A stretch of 64,000 nt of DNA. Origin: Apiospora phragmitis. Taxonomy: Eukaryota > Ascomycota > Sordariomycetes > Amphisphaeriales > Apiosporaceae. Below are positions 48,641 through 59,308 of this stretch, one piece after another (position 1 is the stretch's first letter; each line of letters starts with the position of its first letter). The DNA is taken from assembly GCA_038363925.1 (NCBI GenBank), contig JAQQWL010000003.1:496001-560000 (forward strand), in the 5' to 3' direction. A program made the translations under genes and the position numbers. The notes under the pieces are model-generated. The model was not told where the DNA came from. It saw nothing but the letters and a program-made list of their open reading frames with translations, and did no database searches.

Positions 48641-49140
48641 TTAGTAGTAGCCGTGATCCTTCTCTTTACCCTTGCCCTTACTGCTGGAGTGGTGGCCGCT
48701 GGAGCCGTGGTGGCCGCTGCTGCTGTGGGACTTCTTGTCCTTGGCGTATTTGTCGATGACGCTTCCCTTGGAGCTGGAGACGGGCGGCTCCAGGGTGGCG
48801 GCGGCGGCGCCGCCGGCGCTTCCCAGACTGGCCTTGAACTTGCTCTTGTGGCCCGCCTTCGTGTTGACCTGGAGTACGGGTAGGTCGCCAGCGGCTCGGT
48901 GGGAGTAACGGTAGACCGCGCTGTTCCGGCCGTACCCCTCCTCGTTTCGGATGGCGGTTTGCAGCGGAGGCAGGTCATTGCCTCCGCCTCCTCCGGATGC
49001 GCCGTAGTAGTAGGGAATTGTCGGGGCTTGGTTCTGGGACAGGTAGTTTTGCTGCAGGTGCTTGGTGTGGAAAAACCGAGGCGAGGATTCTAGAGAGTTG
49101 TTGGTGTTGAGTTGATGGGGGCGTTAAGCGAGACAAAAGG
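48641..49140 (-). CDS. Small basic Ser/His-rich protein, start not found
   Basis: The minus-strand frame ending at TAA 48643-48641 reads as a coherent protein. It begins with ESSPRFFHTKHLQQNYLSQN, then IPYYYGASGGGGNDLPPLQ, AIRNEEGYGRNSAVYRYSHR, KAGHKSKFKASLGSAGG, SVIDKYAKDKKSHSSSGHH, and a Lys/Gly-rich end finishing HGYY. The frame stays open far upstream, through the leader to about 49250, yet contains no ATG. The start must therefore lie in another exon or have been lost by a base change. A TATA-like box at 49273 supports transcription. No family is recognised. The upper boundary is approximate. Confidence 0.45.
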
Positions 49141-49272
49141 GAAGTTCGGATTGGTGTGTGTGTAAAATTGGTTGTCGCGACTGAAGGGTTCTCGAGATTG
49201 TCTTCGGACTGGAGAGTTGTGAGTGTGAGAGAGAAAAGAAATTGAGGGAAGTAGGCCTGGCAGAGAGCACTA

Positions 49273-49279
49273 ATTTATA
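49273..49279 (-). promoter_or_regulatory. TATA-like box
   Basis: TATAAAT on the minus strand, followed by a pyrimidine-rich leader. It is placed suitably to drive the small basic protein gene downstream. Confidence 0.4.
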
Positions 49280-50480
49280 GGAGAATGGCGAGTGTGAATG
49301 TAGTACTCAATATGCAGCAAGTGAATAGTTGAAACTAATGTTTAAATAGTTGCTGTTGTCTGTATTTAATCGCTCGCGGATTAGTAGAACTCCTCAGGTT
49401 ATCTTGAGCTTGAGCATATCGGTACCAGCTTTCCACCCCTTTTTTACACAATAGACGTGTATGATTCACCATCTTTACACTCTAGTATAAAGATATGTAA
49501 GAGACGACTATACGATTTTTTATTACTATATTGAGTTGTTTACGCAGTGTCCTGAGAATATACTTATAGTGGTTCTTCGCAAAAGTCAGCTTGGTTTCCG
49601 GTATCTCCTATTGAAGTGCTTCGATAGAAGATACGTCTAAAGATGATTGAAATCATAGCTAATCAGTCACTGAAGGACAGATATCCGGAACCTCCTATTA
49701 TAATAACCAAGCGCCACAGCCTGAGAACCTCACTCGTCTTGTGCAGGTGGACAACGAACCCTTAATTCAGTATCATACCGAAGGCCATAGTCTAAGCAGA
49801 ACGGATGGTAATGTATGGATTGAACACTCTTATTATTAAGCTAAACATGACGCACAGGACAATCATAACTTGACAAGTGGTTCATGAGTCATCTTTACTC
49901 CGTGGCACATCTTTGAGTGAAATCGGGGATGAGGATCAACGAGATGTGTGTGTCGGCGGCTGGGTTTGCACAGAGAGTTACGTGAATGAAAGCTAACAAA
50001 TTGCGCCCTTGATGGGGGGCGTTTTCCTCTCTAGACAATCGAAGGCCAGCTCGACGACTAAGAGCAACCCCGCACCGCCATTATCAGCCATGATGTCCTC
50101 ACGAAGGGGCTGTGGGCCGTGGGCCGTGGCGCACAAGGTCTGGAAGGCGGTCGTGGACGTCGCGACCCTGTCCGACGCCAAGGGCGGCGGCAAAGTACAA
50201 GAGCACCCACGAACACTCATTGGAACTGAAATCATCAGATTTTGTCAAAACTAACATGTATGAAGCCTAACATAAAGACCCCAAATGGACAGCAGAAGAG
50301 TGAAACGACACCGCGCATGTATTTAAATGGCCCAAGGGGAATGCTCGGTAGATAAGACGGCTTCATGGCAAACCGATGACAGTTCCTTAGGAAGGGGTTT
50401 CCCTATATCCTTTGCGCACCGCCTTGCAGCTCCGCTCAAATAACCGACTCAAACGCCAATCTTGAAAGCCCGCTGTGCCG
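49280..50480. other. Intergenic, nothing firm
   Basis: Mostly AT-rich. A GC-rich patch at 50010-50235 has coding-like composition on the minus strand (80 codons), but no secure family. Confidence 0.35.
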
Positions 50481-52071
50481 TTACGTCGTCGCGTCATGCC
50501 ACCGCTCCACCAATTCCAACGGCACCCGCATGAGCCGGTGGTACCGCGACCCCAGCGCGCGGCAGATGGCGCGGACCTCGCGGACCGGCGTGTCGCCGAC
50601 CCACCAGAGCGCCCGGACGCGGGTCATGAAGGCGAAGAAGTGCGCCAGGATGACGAGTGCGCGCGGCTCGCGGCGCTCCACCAGGTCCAGGAAGAGCGGC
50701 GGCACCAGGCACGGGAAGGCCATCATGCCCCGGCACAGGAACCGCACGTCTTCCTTCCCCTTCCCCTTCTCCACCCCCTTTTGGCCATCTTTTTCTTTCC
50801 CCGCGGTGGCGGCGGCGGCGATGGCGGTCTGGATCAGGTTCAGCTGCTGCACCGCTCCGGCGTACGCGACGATGACTTCGGTCGACTGCTTCGGCTCGCC
50901 GGGCAGCGGTATCATGAGGTGGGTGAGGCAGTTGTTGTCGGTGTCCGCATGGAGCTCCGGCGGCCCCTCTCGAAGTGTCGCGGACGCCGTTGCCGGATCG
51001 TAGTGCACCCTGGGGTACGATTCGATGATGGTCAGTATACTCATGGCGTTATTCGTCGCCTTGATGCCGGTTTCGCCATCATCATCTCTCTGTCGCCTAG
51101 GCGGTGCGGCGGTAGACGCTAGGGTCAGCGCCGTCTTGAGGACGACCCGGGCGCCGCGCGCGATGCGCAACCAATGCATGGGCGGCGCGTACACGTCGTC
51201 ACCGTCGCCGCGACAATCATCACCCCCGACCGCGGTAATTGGCGCCGCCGAAGGAGTTCGTCGTCCTTGGTCTGCCATACGCAGGGTGGCGAATGCATCG
51301 ATGAGCAGCAGGATGGCGGTGAAGCCGGCGGCATCGGCGTTGTGGGGGCCCAGCTCGCCGAGGACGGGGCGGTAGGTCCGCAGCGCGGCCTCGAGCGCAG
51401 CCTCGCGGCACGCCAGGAGGCCTTTCGGGTCCTCCTCCTCTTCCTTGCCCTCGGGCGGCGTGGAGGAGGCGGCTGTTTCTAGGAGGTGTAGCGCGCCCAG
51501 GGCGACCATCTCGCTCCACAGCGGCGCGTGGGACAGGGCCAGGATGGGGACCTGCACGGCGAAGCAGTCCTTCACTTCGGGGATGTGGGTGCCCGGGAGC
51601 GTGGCGCTTGTGGCTACGGTGAAGTGGTGGAATGCGCGGAGCTCCCAGTAGCTGTTCCCTGTATGCGGCAAGGGCGGGCCGGGGTCGGGAGGGCTTGTTG
51701 AGTCCAAAGGGGGTGATGTGGGTTTTTGAACCCCCTGACCTGTTGTTGGCCTGTCATACTCGCAACTCACATTATGACGATGGCAATTGTTCTAGGCTAC
51801 ATTAGTCTCAGTTGATGGAATAATCCATGACGGACTGGGGCATGGTGGTTGTATGGGGTAGATAGATAGATACGTACGCAAACTGGATGGGATTCGTCGC
51901 ACTACGGGTCGTACGTTAGCGGGCTACATGTAGTTTTGCAGTTGTACTGTTTTGATTGGGCAGGGCTTTCCGACCAACCTTGACTCGTCGGGTGCGGCAT
52001 CGACGGCAGCCTGTCCGCGACTTGGAGTGGTATAGTCTGGGCAGCCCGGCGCGCCGACCAGAAGAATGCAT
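50481..52071 (-). CDS. Zn2Cys6 transcription factor, UPC2-like layout
   Basis: Nuclear binuclear-zinc-cluster regulator. Exons 52071-51979, 51901-51878 and 51791-50481 give 475 residues. The cluster spans all three exons: TGCRRCRTRRVK, CDESHPVC (a 24-nt exon) and NNCHRHNVSCEYDR, giving CX2CX6CX5CX2CX6C. Downstream, ELRAFHHFTVATSATL and WSEMVALGALHLLET match the fungal-specific factor domain seen in sterol-uptake-type (UPC2) regulators. The start MHSSGRRAGLPRLYHSKSRTG is a short basic lead into the cluster. It is divergent from the seven-helix protein gene, whose upstream ORF begins 669 bp away. Targets are unknown. Confidence 0.88.
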
Positions 52072-52739
52072 TTTAGAGAATTGTGGGGGAACGAGAGCGA
52101 GGAAGCCGGGCACGCAACATGGCATGGAAGTAAAATTAAGTACATGTATTTTTAGGCAACGAAGGGGGTAATCAAGAGGTATGTATGTCGATGAATTAAG
52201 CTCAGCCCCCCCTGTGGCCCCCTGCACTGAGCGAGACCGAGTATCCCTGCTAGCTTCCGATCGCGAGCTCAGTTGTTTGATTGGTCAAAACAAGTCTAGT
52301 CTGGGGTCGCTGGTGACTGAGCTCGGTAAGCTGACAGCTCAATGCAATGCTTGGACGCTTGTTTAGTAAGTAGTACACGACAGACTAACGTTCGTCCAAA
52401 CCCTCTTGATTGGACTGCCCATTCGCATGGTTCGGCAGCATAAGATCTGACCAATGGGCTTACCTACTATCCTCCACATTTGCTGACGATCTTCATAGCC
52501 GCAAAAGGTAGTGCATCGGATTCGCTGCACTTGTTACGTAGCATCTTGCTTTTTTGGTAGCGGTGATAGGCACATAAATACCAGCAGTGTGATCCCAACG
52601 AGACTGTTCTTCTACTTGTTCTACATCCGATCGATAGTACAAAAGCTGTCCTGGCAAATGCTTATCCCGTCCGCTTTTCCTGACTTCAAGTTACGATTCG
52701 CATTCATATAAGTAGACGTTGGACCCGCCCACGCAGGTC
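52072..52739. other. Divergent promoter region
   Basis: Lies between the Zn2Cys6 factor and the upstream ORF of the membrane-protein gene. No gene was seen. Core elements could not be assigned with confidence. Confidence 0.45.
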
Positions 52740-52895
52740 ATGAGATTGCTATTGGCCCTCATCGTCTCTGCAGCAGCAACTATCTTGGCAACCAAAAAGA
52801 AAAGACATGAGAAGCCCGAAACTATACACACTACTAGTACCACTACCGCAGAACAATACCCGCCCCCGCCTCCCTACGAGTCTCTCAAACAATGA
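52740..52895 (+). CDS. 51-residue membrane microprotein / upstream ORF overlapping the next start
   Basis: The ATG at 52740 opens 51 codons whose TGA (52893-52895) overlaps the ATG (52892-52894) of the next gene as ATGA. The product starts with a hydrophobic helix (MRLLLALIVSAAATILA), followed by a basic stop-transfer run (TKKKRHEK), a Thr-rich linker and a PPPPPYESL end, which is a PPxY-type motif recognised by WW domains of Nedd4/Rsp5 ligases (family knowledge). Helix, positive cluster and PPxY make a sensible tail-exposed membrane protein, so it may be more than a regulatory uORF. Whether it is translated, and whether it controls the downstream gene by reinitiation, is inference. Confidence 0.55.
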   Translation: MRLLLALIVSAAATILATKKKRHEKPETIHTTSTTTAEQYPPPPPYESLKQ

Positions 52896-53846
52896 CCGCC
52901 GACGCGCTTCCGACGGCCACGCTCGCCATCTACGCCGTACTGAGCGTCCCGGTTTTCTTTTGTCTCGTCCGCCATGGCAAGACCGGTCTGCTCGGCTGGC
53001 TCTACCTGCTAGCCTTTTGCACGCTGCGGATAGTCAGCGGCGCCATGTCCATGAGTAGCAGCAGCTCATCGTCGGCATCCATCATCGCCAATGTCGGGCT
53101 GTCACCTCTGCTGCTCGCTGCCTCTGGCATTCTCCACGAAGGGTAAGCAATTTCAAAGACAAGTTCCGTCCCCCGGGTCTAGACTTCAAGGGAACGTTGA
53201 ACTGGGACTGGGACTGGGACTGGGACTGGGACATTCTGACACACACACACAGAAGAGCTTACCGAGTCGCTGGAGACAAGAAAATGGAATGGCTTCTCGT
53301 CCTGGTCTTCCACGCCATCGTCACTCCCGGCGTGGCGCTCCTCGCAACCGGCGCCTCCGGCCTGCTACAGCCCAACGCCACAAGTAAGGACTTGGTACTT
53401 GTCAACGTCGGCATTGCGCTCCTGGTGGCCGCATGGCTCGTACTTTGCATCTGTGCCGCGCTATCGCTCCGGCCCTCCAGCCGGCAGAAGAAGAAGGAGG
53501 GGAAGGTGATGGACATCGCCACACCTACTACGGCTCATGGATACGGAACCAAGGTGAGAAAAACCCCTCCAGCGAGACTTTCTAAGTTGATAGGAACTAT
53601 TCAATGGAGTGATGGGACTGATTCTTTTTTTCTTCTTAGCTTTTGTTGGGCGTTGCGGCCGCCTTGCCCTTCATTGGCATCCGCGTCCTCTACAGCTTGG
53701 TCGCTCTCACGACTAGGCTGCCGTATCTCAACCCCTCTACCGGCGCCCTGTCGATTCGGGTTGTCATCGTCTTCTTGCCGGAACTGATTGCTTGTATCGT
53801 TTTGATCGTTGCTGGCTTGGTGACGCAGCGTGTGGCCCCTCGATGA
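52892..53846 (+). CDS. Seven-helix fungal membrane protein (DUF7702-like)
   Basis: Exons 52892-53142, 53253-53553 and 53640-53846 give 252 residues. Seven hydrophobic segments are evident: LAIYAVLSVPVFFCLV, LGWLYLLAFCTLRIVSGAM, a third ending LLLAASGIL, WLLVLVFHAIVTPGVALLA, LVNVGIALLVAAWLVLCICA, LLGVAAALPFIGIRVLYSL and VVIVFLPELIACIVLIVAGL. The layout and the LAFCTLRIVSGAM segment match an uncharacterised fungal family I know as DUF7702. The function is unknown. Intron 1 holds a GGGACT hexamer repeat and a CA run up to its acceptor. The overlapping upstream ORF is described separately. Confidence 0.75.
53201..53232 (+). repeat. (ACTGGG)n hexanucleotide repeat in an intron
   Basis: Five tandem ACTGGG units within intron 1 of the seven-helix protein gene, followed closely by a (CA) run before the acceptor at 53252. 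Confidence 0.85.
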
Positions 53847-54344
53847 TGAGGAAGGCGAACCAGGTTGGTTGGTCGTAGCCGGAGACCAGATAGGAGGGCT
53901 GTGTAATGTGGTTTTGTGATATGGGTTTTCCCAGATCCAGAGCCTAGCTTTGTATGTTAATGGTCGACTTTCGTTAGGTATCTCGCAATGAAACTCTTTC
54001 TCCTTATGCTGTTTGAATTGCACATGTTCTGTCTGCTAAGCAAAATCCACGTAAAATTCTACCAGGTGCGCGGAACTCATCTAAAAACGAATGTCCCAAG
54101 GAAACAGGCTCCGCATCAATTGCAATTAGAAATGTCGATCTGGCTCTTTACGATAAGCAAGATCATGGTTTTGATTGAGAATTCAGGACATTTTTGTCCT
54201 CCTCCAGCCATTGCCTGGCCCAATTAGCGGGCGCGAGCCCTCTGTACCGCCGATAATGTCCGGCCGGGTCTCCACTAACTCTACCCCTGAATCAACTTAG
54301 CCACGGTGAACAACGTACCTCACCTCCCAGGTGAAATGCTGGCA
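53847..54344. other. Intergenic, nothing recognised
   Basis: 3' flank of the membrane-protein gene; no gene-like sequence. Confidence 0.45.
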
Positions 54345-54472
54345 GCCAAAAAAAAAAAAGTTTTCGACCCAGAAACAGCTGCAAATCGAACTTGGGTCCT
54401 CCAGAAAGAGTCGGGCCCAACCACTTTCCTATTTTTTATTAGTGGCATATGTAAGATTTTCCACTCGGCTAA
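54345..54472 (-). ncRNA. tRNA-like Pol III element (relic)
   Basis: On the minus strand, TTAGCCGAGTGG (about 54472-54461) matches the tRNA A box and AGTTCGATTTG (about 54391-54381) resembles the B box. A run of twelve T (about 54360-54349) follows as a Pol III terminator. AGTGG is repeated on both sides of an AT-rich insert between the boxes, as if a tRNA-like sequence had been split. The stems do not fold into a functional tRNA. It may be a tRNA pseudogene or the remains of a SINE. Confidence 0.35.
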
Positions 54473-56040
54473 GGGACCAAGGGCTGTACTGTATTCCTAC
54501 CACTGTGGTCCCGTCGCCTGTTACCAAATTCCCTTCCTAACTTGATACATAACTGCAAGCGTGTGTGTTCTGATGCTTCTTTTGTGTTAGAGAGGGAAAG
54601 AGATCCCCCACTACCTGCCTATCAAGAACATTCCTCAATAAGGTGTGTGGTGTACACGGATTATAGGCGCAAATCATCATTGCGACGTCGCGGTACACGG
54701 CGCCCTTCGGTGTCCACTCTCCCATCCTGCGCGTCGTATCCGTTTGCAAAGCCGTATCCCGACCTGCTATCCATCCCGATTGAGGACGCAAATGGGATAA
54801 TAGTTTATAAGAGAAGATGAGCTACCTACCTTCTCCAAGCGCATGATACGCATGGCGACACTGCAGACCTACCAAAAGCCAGGAGCGCAAGACGGCCACA
54901 GAAGATCCTGCACTCGATGTAATTACAGGAACGTAAAGAACCTCATCCACGAGTTGTCATTGTAGGTTTGAGATTCGGGAAGTCGCCAATGGACGTATAT
55001 GGTCATGACACCGCCGTGTCGCTTCGAGATCACAATGTAGATTAGTTTAGATGGGTGCCGCATCAGCCCGAAACCTCCCGATGCCGCCCCTACATCCAGG
55101 AGGCTAGAGACATGCCTCCGCAGTCATGGCCAGGTATACTCCCACGCTGGGCCGCTAGGCGGGAAGTCGCTGTTTAGATGCTGTGACGAAGTGGGCCACG
55201 ACCCGTCGGAACTTTATGGCTCGTGGAGCGTGCCACTGCTGTTGCAGGTCGAGAATACGTTGATATTTCACAGGAGGGGATGTAGATGTAGAGTAGAGGA
55301 ATAAGACGAAGACGAAGACCTGTTCCAGCATCTTCGACCTGGACAGTGCTGGATGTAGAAACAAGCATGGGACCTTTGCCTCTCATCAAGAGCTTACTAG
55401 GCCGTCCAATAATACCAGTTATTGCCTATTGCCATTGCGGTCTCAAGTCTATCGGCCGCAAGTTGTCGACTCATCCCTGGCGTCATCGCCCTGAATGTGC
55501 ACATAGGGCCGCGCTGCGTTGTAGGCCCGTAGAGTCACCAGGGAGCCCGCAGTTTGCCACAGTCCCAAACAAAAGGCCCGCCGCCTGCGATGAACATCGT
55601 ACATAAGTCATCATATCGGGATAATCTACACATTTGGAATTCATCGGTCCCCAGTACCTTCGGGGACTGACTGGCTGCAGAGTCACGCGATAGCAAAGGT
55701 CGTTTAGAACTGATTTATTCTGCTTTCGAGAAACTAGGTCGGCAGGTCGTAACCTTTTCACCAAGCCGAAGTGAACAATTCACAACACTGTTCAATCCTA
55801 TTGCGGAGAACAGAGAAGGCAAAGACTACAGACAGGACATGACTAAGTTCATCGATCTTATGCGATGGGATTCGATGTGATGAGTGATGAGAACCTTACG
55901 TATTGTGATACGTGATCCGGAATCACGGCCCCTCGGGAGTCGGGATGCCGCTGTTAGTTATCACTACCCGGCAGCTCAAGCTTATGAAGGACCTATCCAG
56001 CAAGCCCGTCCCCGAGGATTTCGGAGATAACCTATTTATG
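54473..56040. other. Intergenic, nothing recognised
   Basis: No coding frame with protein character and no RNA gene was seen. Confidence 0.4.
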
Positions 56041-56261
56041 CAGTTTTGCGAAAACCGCCTTTGCCCGGCATAGACGTTATGGCTGTAATAGTAGGTCAAA
56101 AGTTTGACGGAGATAATTGTCATAATGGGATGATTAGCGCATTGGCGGCCATGGGCTTGGGCTCTTCCGGCACACGCCGGCGGACGGCCAAGGAGTACGC
56201 GCCGATGTACGCCACGATTATCAACGTGATGCGTCTCCTTGTTGTGGATCAGCCTGTCTGA
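56041..56261 (+). pseudogene. Possible transposon-related protein fragment
   Basis: A 73-codon frame reads PPLPGIDVMAVIVGQKFDGDN and MISALAAMGLGSSGTRRR, then AKEYAPMYATIINVMRLLVV to a stop. From memory it resembles a short conserved stretch of large fungal repetitive-element proteins (an alternation of SALAALG, a Tyr-x-Pro segment and a hydrophobic helix). Preceding sequence at 55760-55870 also has coding-like pieces broken by stops. The evidence is weak. It would be a relic, not a gene. Confidence 0.3.
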
Positions 56262-57479
56262 GAAAAACAAGAGTGCGACGTGGGTGAAAGGGAACGGTAC
56301 TCCGACCTGCCTGACCGAGTGCTGCAAAAGGGCGAACGGTTCTTGACGCTGGTACCTTAAGGGGACCCGCTGATGCCTATGAGTTGGATCCATGCGACTG
56401 AATCGCTACCTTCTCACATTGGAGATGATGAAGGAGATGTAGCCCGCCAAAGCATGAGGGGTTACACAATACCTCTTGACTATGGCCACTATTGTGGCTG
56501 TCGGCGGGGGGGTGATGAGGGCGGTCCTACATCGGCCAGCATCAGCCAGCCCAGCCATTCGCTGCGCATGATCCACGAACGTCAACCGGGTGATCAGAGT
56601 TGGCAACCATCTCAAATGTATAATAGCATCAGCGATTACTGAAGGGCGGATATGGCCGGTGGCCGGCGGGGACAAGACAAAACAAGGTATGAAAAGAAAG
56701 CATGGCGGCCCAGTCGTACTTAGACCATGCAGAGCCAATTGCATGAACAGGAGTAAAGTACATTGCGAAGTTGATGTATATTTGATCTCGCAGTATCTGC
56801 TATTAAAGCCATGGTATGGGCCACGATCCATATCGAGCAGATGCTCAAGTGGTTCTTTTGCGGCTCTGCTGTTGTTCCATTCGTAAAGACAGGTAAGGTA
56901 ACTTGCAAAAGGACACCTGACAGTGGCAAAGCAGGATGCTGGAGTCAGCTGTTCGAAAAGAGCCAATCCAACGAACACCTGCAGTTGCAAGCCGAGAACA
57001 TACGACAGGCTGGCAAAGCCATTGGAAGTCCATGGATGGAAGGCAAGCGGCCATGTCATTGTGCCCCTGCATGATTGAGAGAGCTAAGGTCCGGCGCAAG
57101 CGCAAGCGTTGAAGGTAGGCGTAATCAGCGCTGCTTTGATTGGCCGGTGCCTGACGGAGCCTCTACTAGTGGCCAATGAGAGACGAGGTAATTGGCATGA
57201 CACAGAATCCCAGCCAACAGTGATGTAAGTGGTACTTTCCATATCCAGTAACTCGACAGGCAGGGCGTACATAAGAAGCAGCCATTCCCCAGCCAGAGAA
57301 GTAATCCCAGAGAGCTCAGCATCACAAGATCAATCTTACAGCTTCCCACTTCACTTTCTCAGGCAAAGACTCTCCTGCAATCTGTTTCTTGGACACCTCT
57401 TCACATCTACCCAAAACAACAACCATCGACCCCTCTATCATCCCCAACTCCAACATCCCAACTCCAACAGCAAATCACA
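56262..57479. other. Intergenic, nothing recognised
   Basis: Several 60-217-codon minus-strand frames overlap one another, but none has domain or codon character. The last 130 nt are a CA/CT-rich leader. Confidence 0.4.
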
Positions 57480-57936
57480 ATGGCCACCGAAGTCGCTAAA
57501 GCCTCCTCCAACTGCTGCGGCAAAGCCAGCGGTGGTGAATGCGTATGCGGTATGTCTTACCCGAAACAGATCATTCAGCCGACATTCACTCCCATCTCCT
57601 GTCTACCTGCATACATACCTAGTCTGGGGAAGTGAAGCTAACACGACGCCGTCCTACACAGCCAAGCAAGCCAAGTGCTCTTGTGGCAAGGAGCAGGCCT
57701 TGAACTGCAGCTGCGACAAGGCCGCCTCGGAGAACAAGGTCGAGGGCGCCCGCTGCTCTTGCCACGCTAGGCCCGCTGGCCAATGCAACTGCGACCGATC
57801 CGCCACCGAGAACGCCCCCGTGGCCGGCTCGTCGTGCGCCTGCGGTGCTCGTCCTGCCGATGCCTGTACCTGCGAGAAGTCCGCCTCTGCCGGTGCTGCC
57901 AACCCCAACGAGACCGACTTCACCACCAAGAAATAG
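57480..57936 (+). CDS. Small CxC-rich protein (DUF7871-like)
   Basis: Two exons, 57480-57549 and 57662-57936, give 114 residues. About 17 cysteines are arranged as repeated CxC pairs with Lys/Ala spacers: ECVC, KCSC, LNCSC, RCSC, QCNC, SCAC and ACTC, and a CC near residue 12. No signal peptide is present, so it is probably cytosolic. This is a conserved but uncharacterised ascomycete protein. The metallothionein-like cysteine density suggests Zn or Cu binding, which is inference. Start, 112-nt intron and stop are clear, and the leader is CA-rich as in well-expressed fungal genes. Confidence 0.85.
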
Positions 57937-59308
57937 GGTGCTCGATCCACACAAGCAGACTTGGGCGTGCCAACTGCTAACGATGAATTGGACTAAACAG
58001 GGGTATTGCTCAGTCATGGAGTGTATGCGCATAGCAGAAGAAATAAACACAAGAACAGGACAGGGAAAGCATTTTTCACGAGGCGTTAGGGATACGGACT
58101 GAGAATTGATACCAGTGGCTAGAGGGGGCATTTGGTCGGCGTTGTTTTGAGCCGGGTCCCATCGAGGGAGCTCCCAGACGTAAATATTAAAAAATCGCTG
58201 CGTTTTTTGGCGACCACAACCCCAATGCTTCGTCGCAATGGCGTGTGACTATGTACCTATACAAACCCCGTGCTACATGTATGGAATTCAAAGTGACCGA
58301 ATGCAGCGACAAGCTGTGATGCAGCCAGAAGGTAGCAGCAAACATAGGTGGTCGATGATTGCCGATGGCCAGGCTCCAATTGTCAGTTGCTGCTGGTGCC
58401 TACCTACCCACTACTTCAAACACCAATCATTTCATTCGTTTCATTGCTAGATTCCCGACCAGTAATCGTAACAGTCAACCATCCAAAGCGTGATAGGGGG
58501 TGTCGCGTCACCCTCCGACTGGACGTGGTAGCATACGGCCAGTGTCGCGCCATGTTTTTCCCATCGTATTGCATGGCGTATCGGTGATGTAAGTAGGGGG
58601 TACTGCCGTCGAACTTTTTACGGTTGACGGTCGCAGGATATGGTAGGCGGTAAGAGCTTGTGTGGGGACGGCTTGCTCCTTGGGAAACAATTGGGGCTTC
58701 ACTGGCTCAGGAGATAGCTAATCAGAGCGCTGAGGGATTGTCCTGCTCTCCACTAGAGGGCCTGAGCCATGCCTAATCTGACCTGATTCAAGCCGATAAT
58801 CCACTGGGGCCCTTGTCTTCAGGCCCGGTGGTTCGGAGCTAGAAGTCCTCGTACCCAGCCTACCCCTGCAGCCGGCAGCACCTTTCAACGAAAAATATTA
58901 CTGAGGCGCGACTTTTACTACATCACACACACAAACCAACCGACCCAACCCAACACCCTTCCATCCATTGAAGGAAATATTCCAACTCTTTCTCCCGAGT
59001 CCACCTGCATCTGCACACCTCCTCTTCCCCTTGTTCTTCCGGGAGGAATAACATTTGCGAGTACCAAGGCTGAATCGAGGTTACAAGTCAAGCGACCATC
59101 GTACGAGACAGACCTGATTGCCTGACGTAAGACTCGAAGGATTCTCAGCGCGACGCATCAAAACCTTTGCGCCATTATCATCCAGTCGTCTACCACAGAT
59201 TCACCAACAACGCGCCCAGCGCGTCCGTACCCAACCAAACCCCATCCTCGCTCCCAGAGTAGGTGGCTTCGCCGCTGTCTATTTTCTTCCCACACGACAA
59301 ACCACACA
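57937..59308. other. Intergenic, nothing recognised
   Basis: 3' flank of the CxC protein and the promoter of RCC1. No further feature was seen. Confidence 0.45.

Noticed and set aside
49993..50235. GC-rich minus-strand frame with a segment (FQTLCATAHGPQPLREDI) loosely like a P450 helix region.
   Set aside because: The following residues do not continue as a P450, and the match is too short.
56406..57059. 217-codon minus-strand open frame in the gene-poor region.
   Set aside because: Cysteine- and His-rich without pattern, overlaps other chance frames, no promoter or homology cue.
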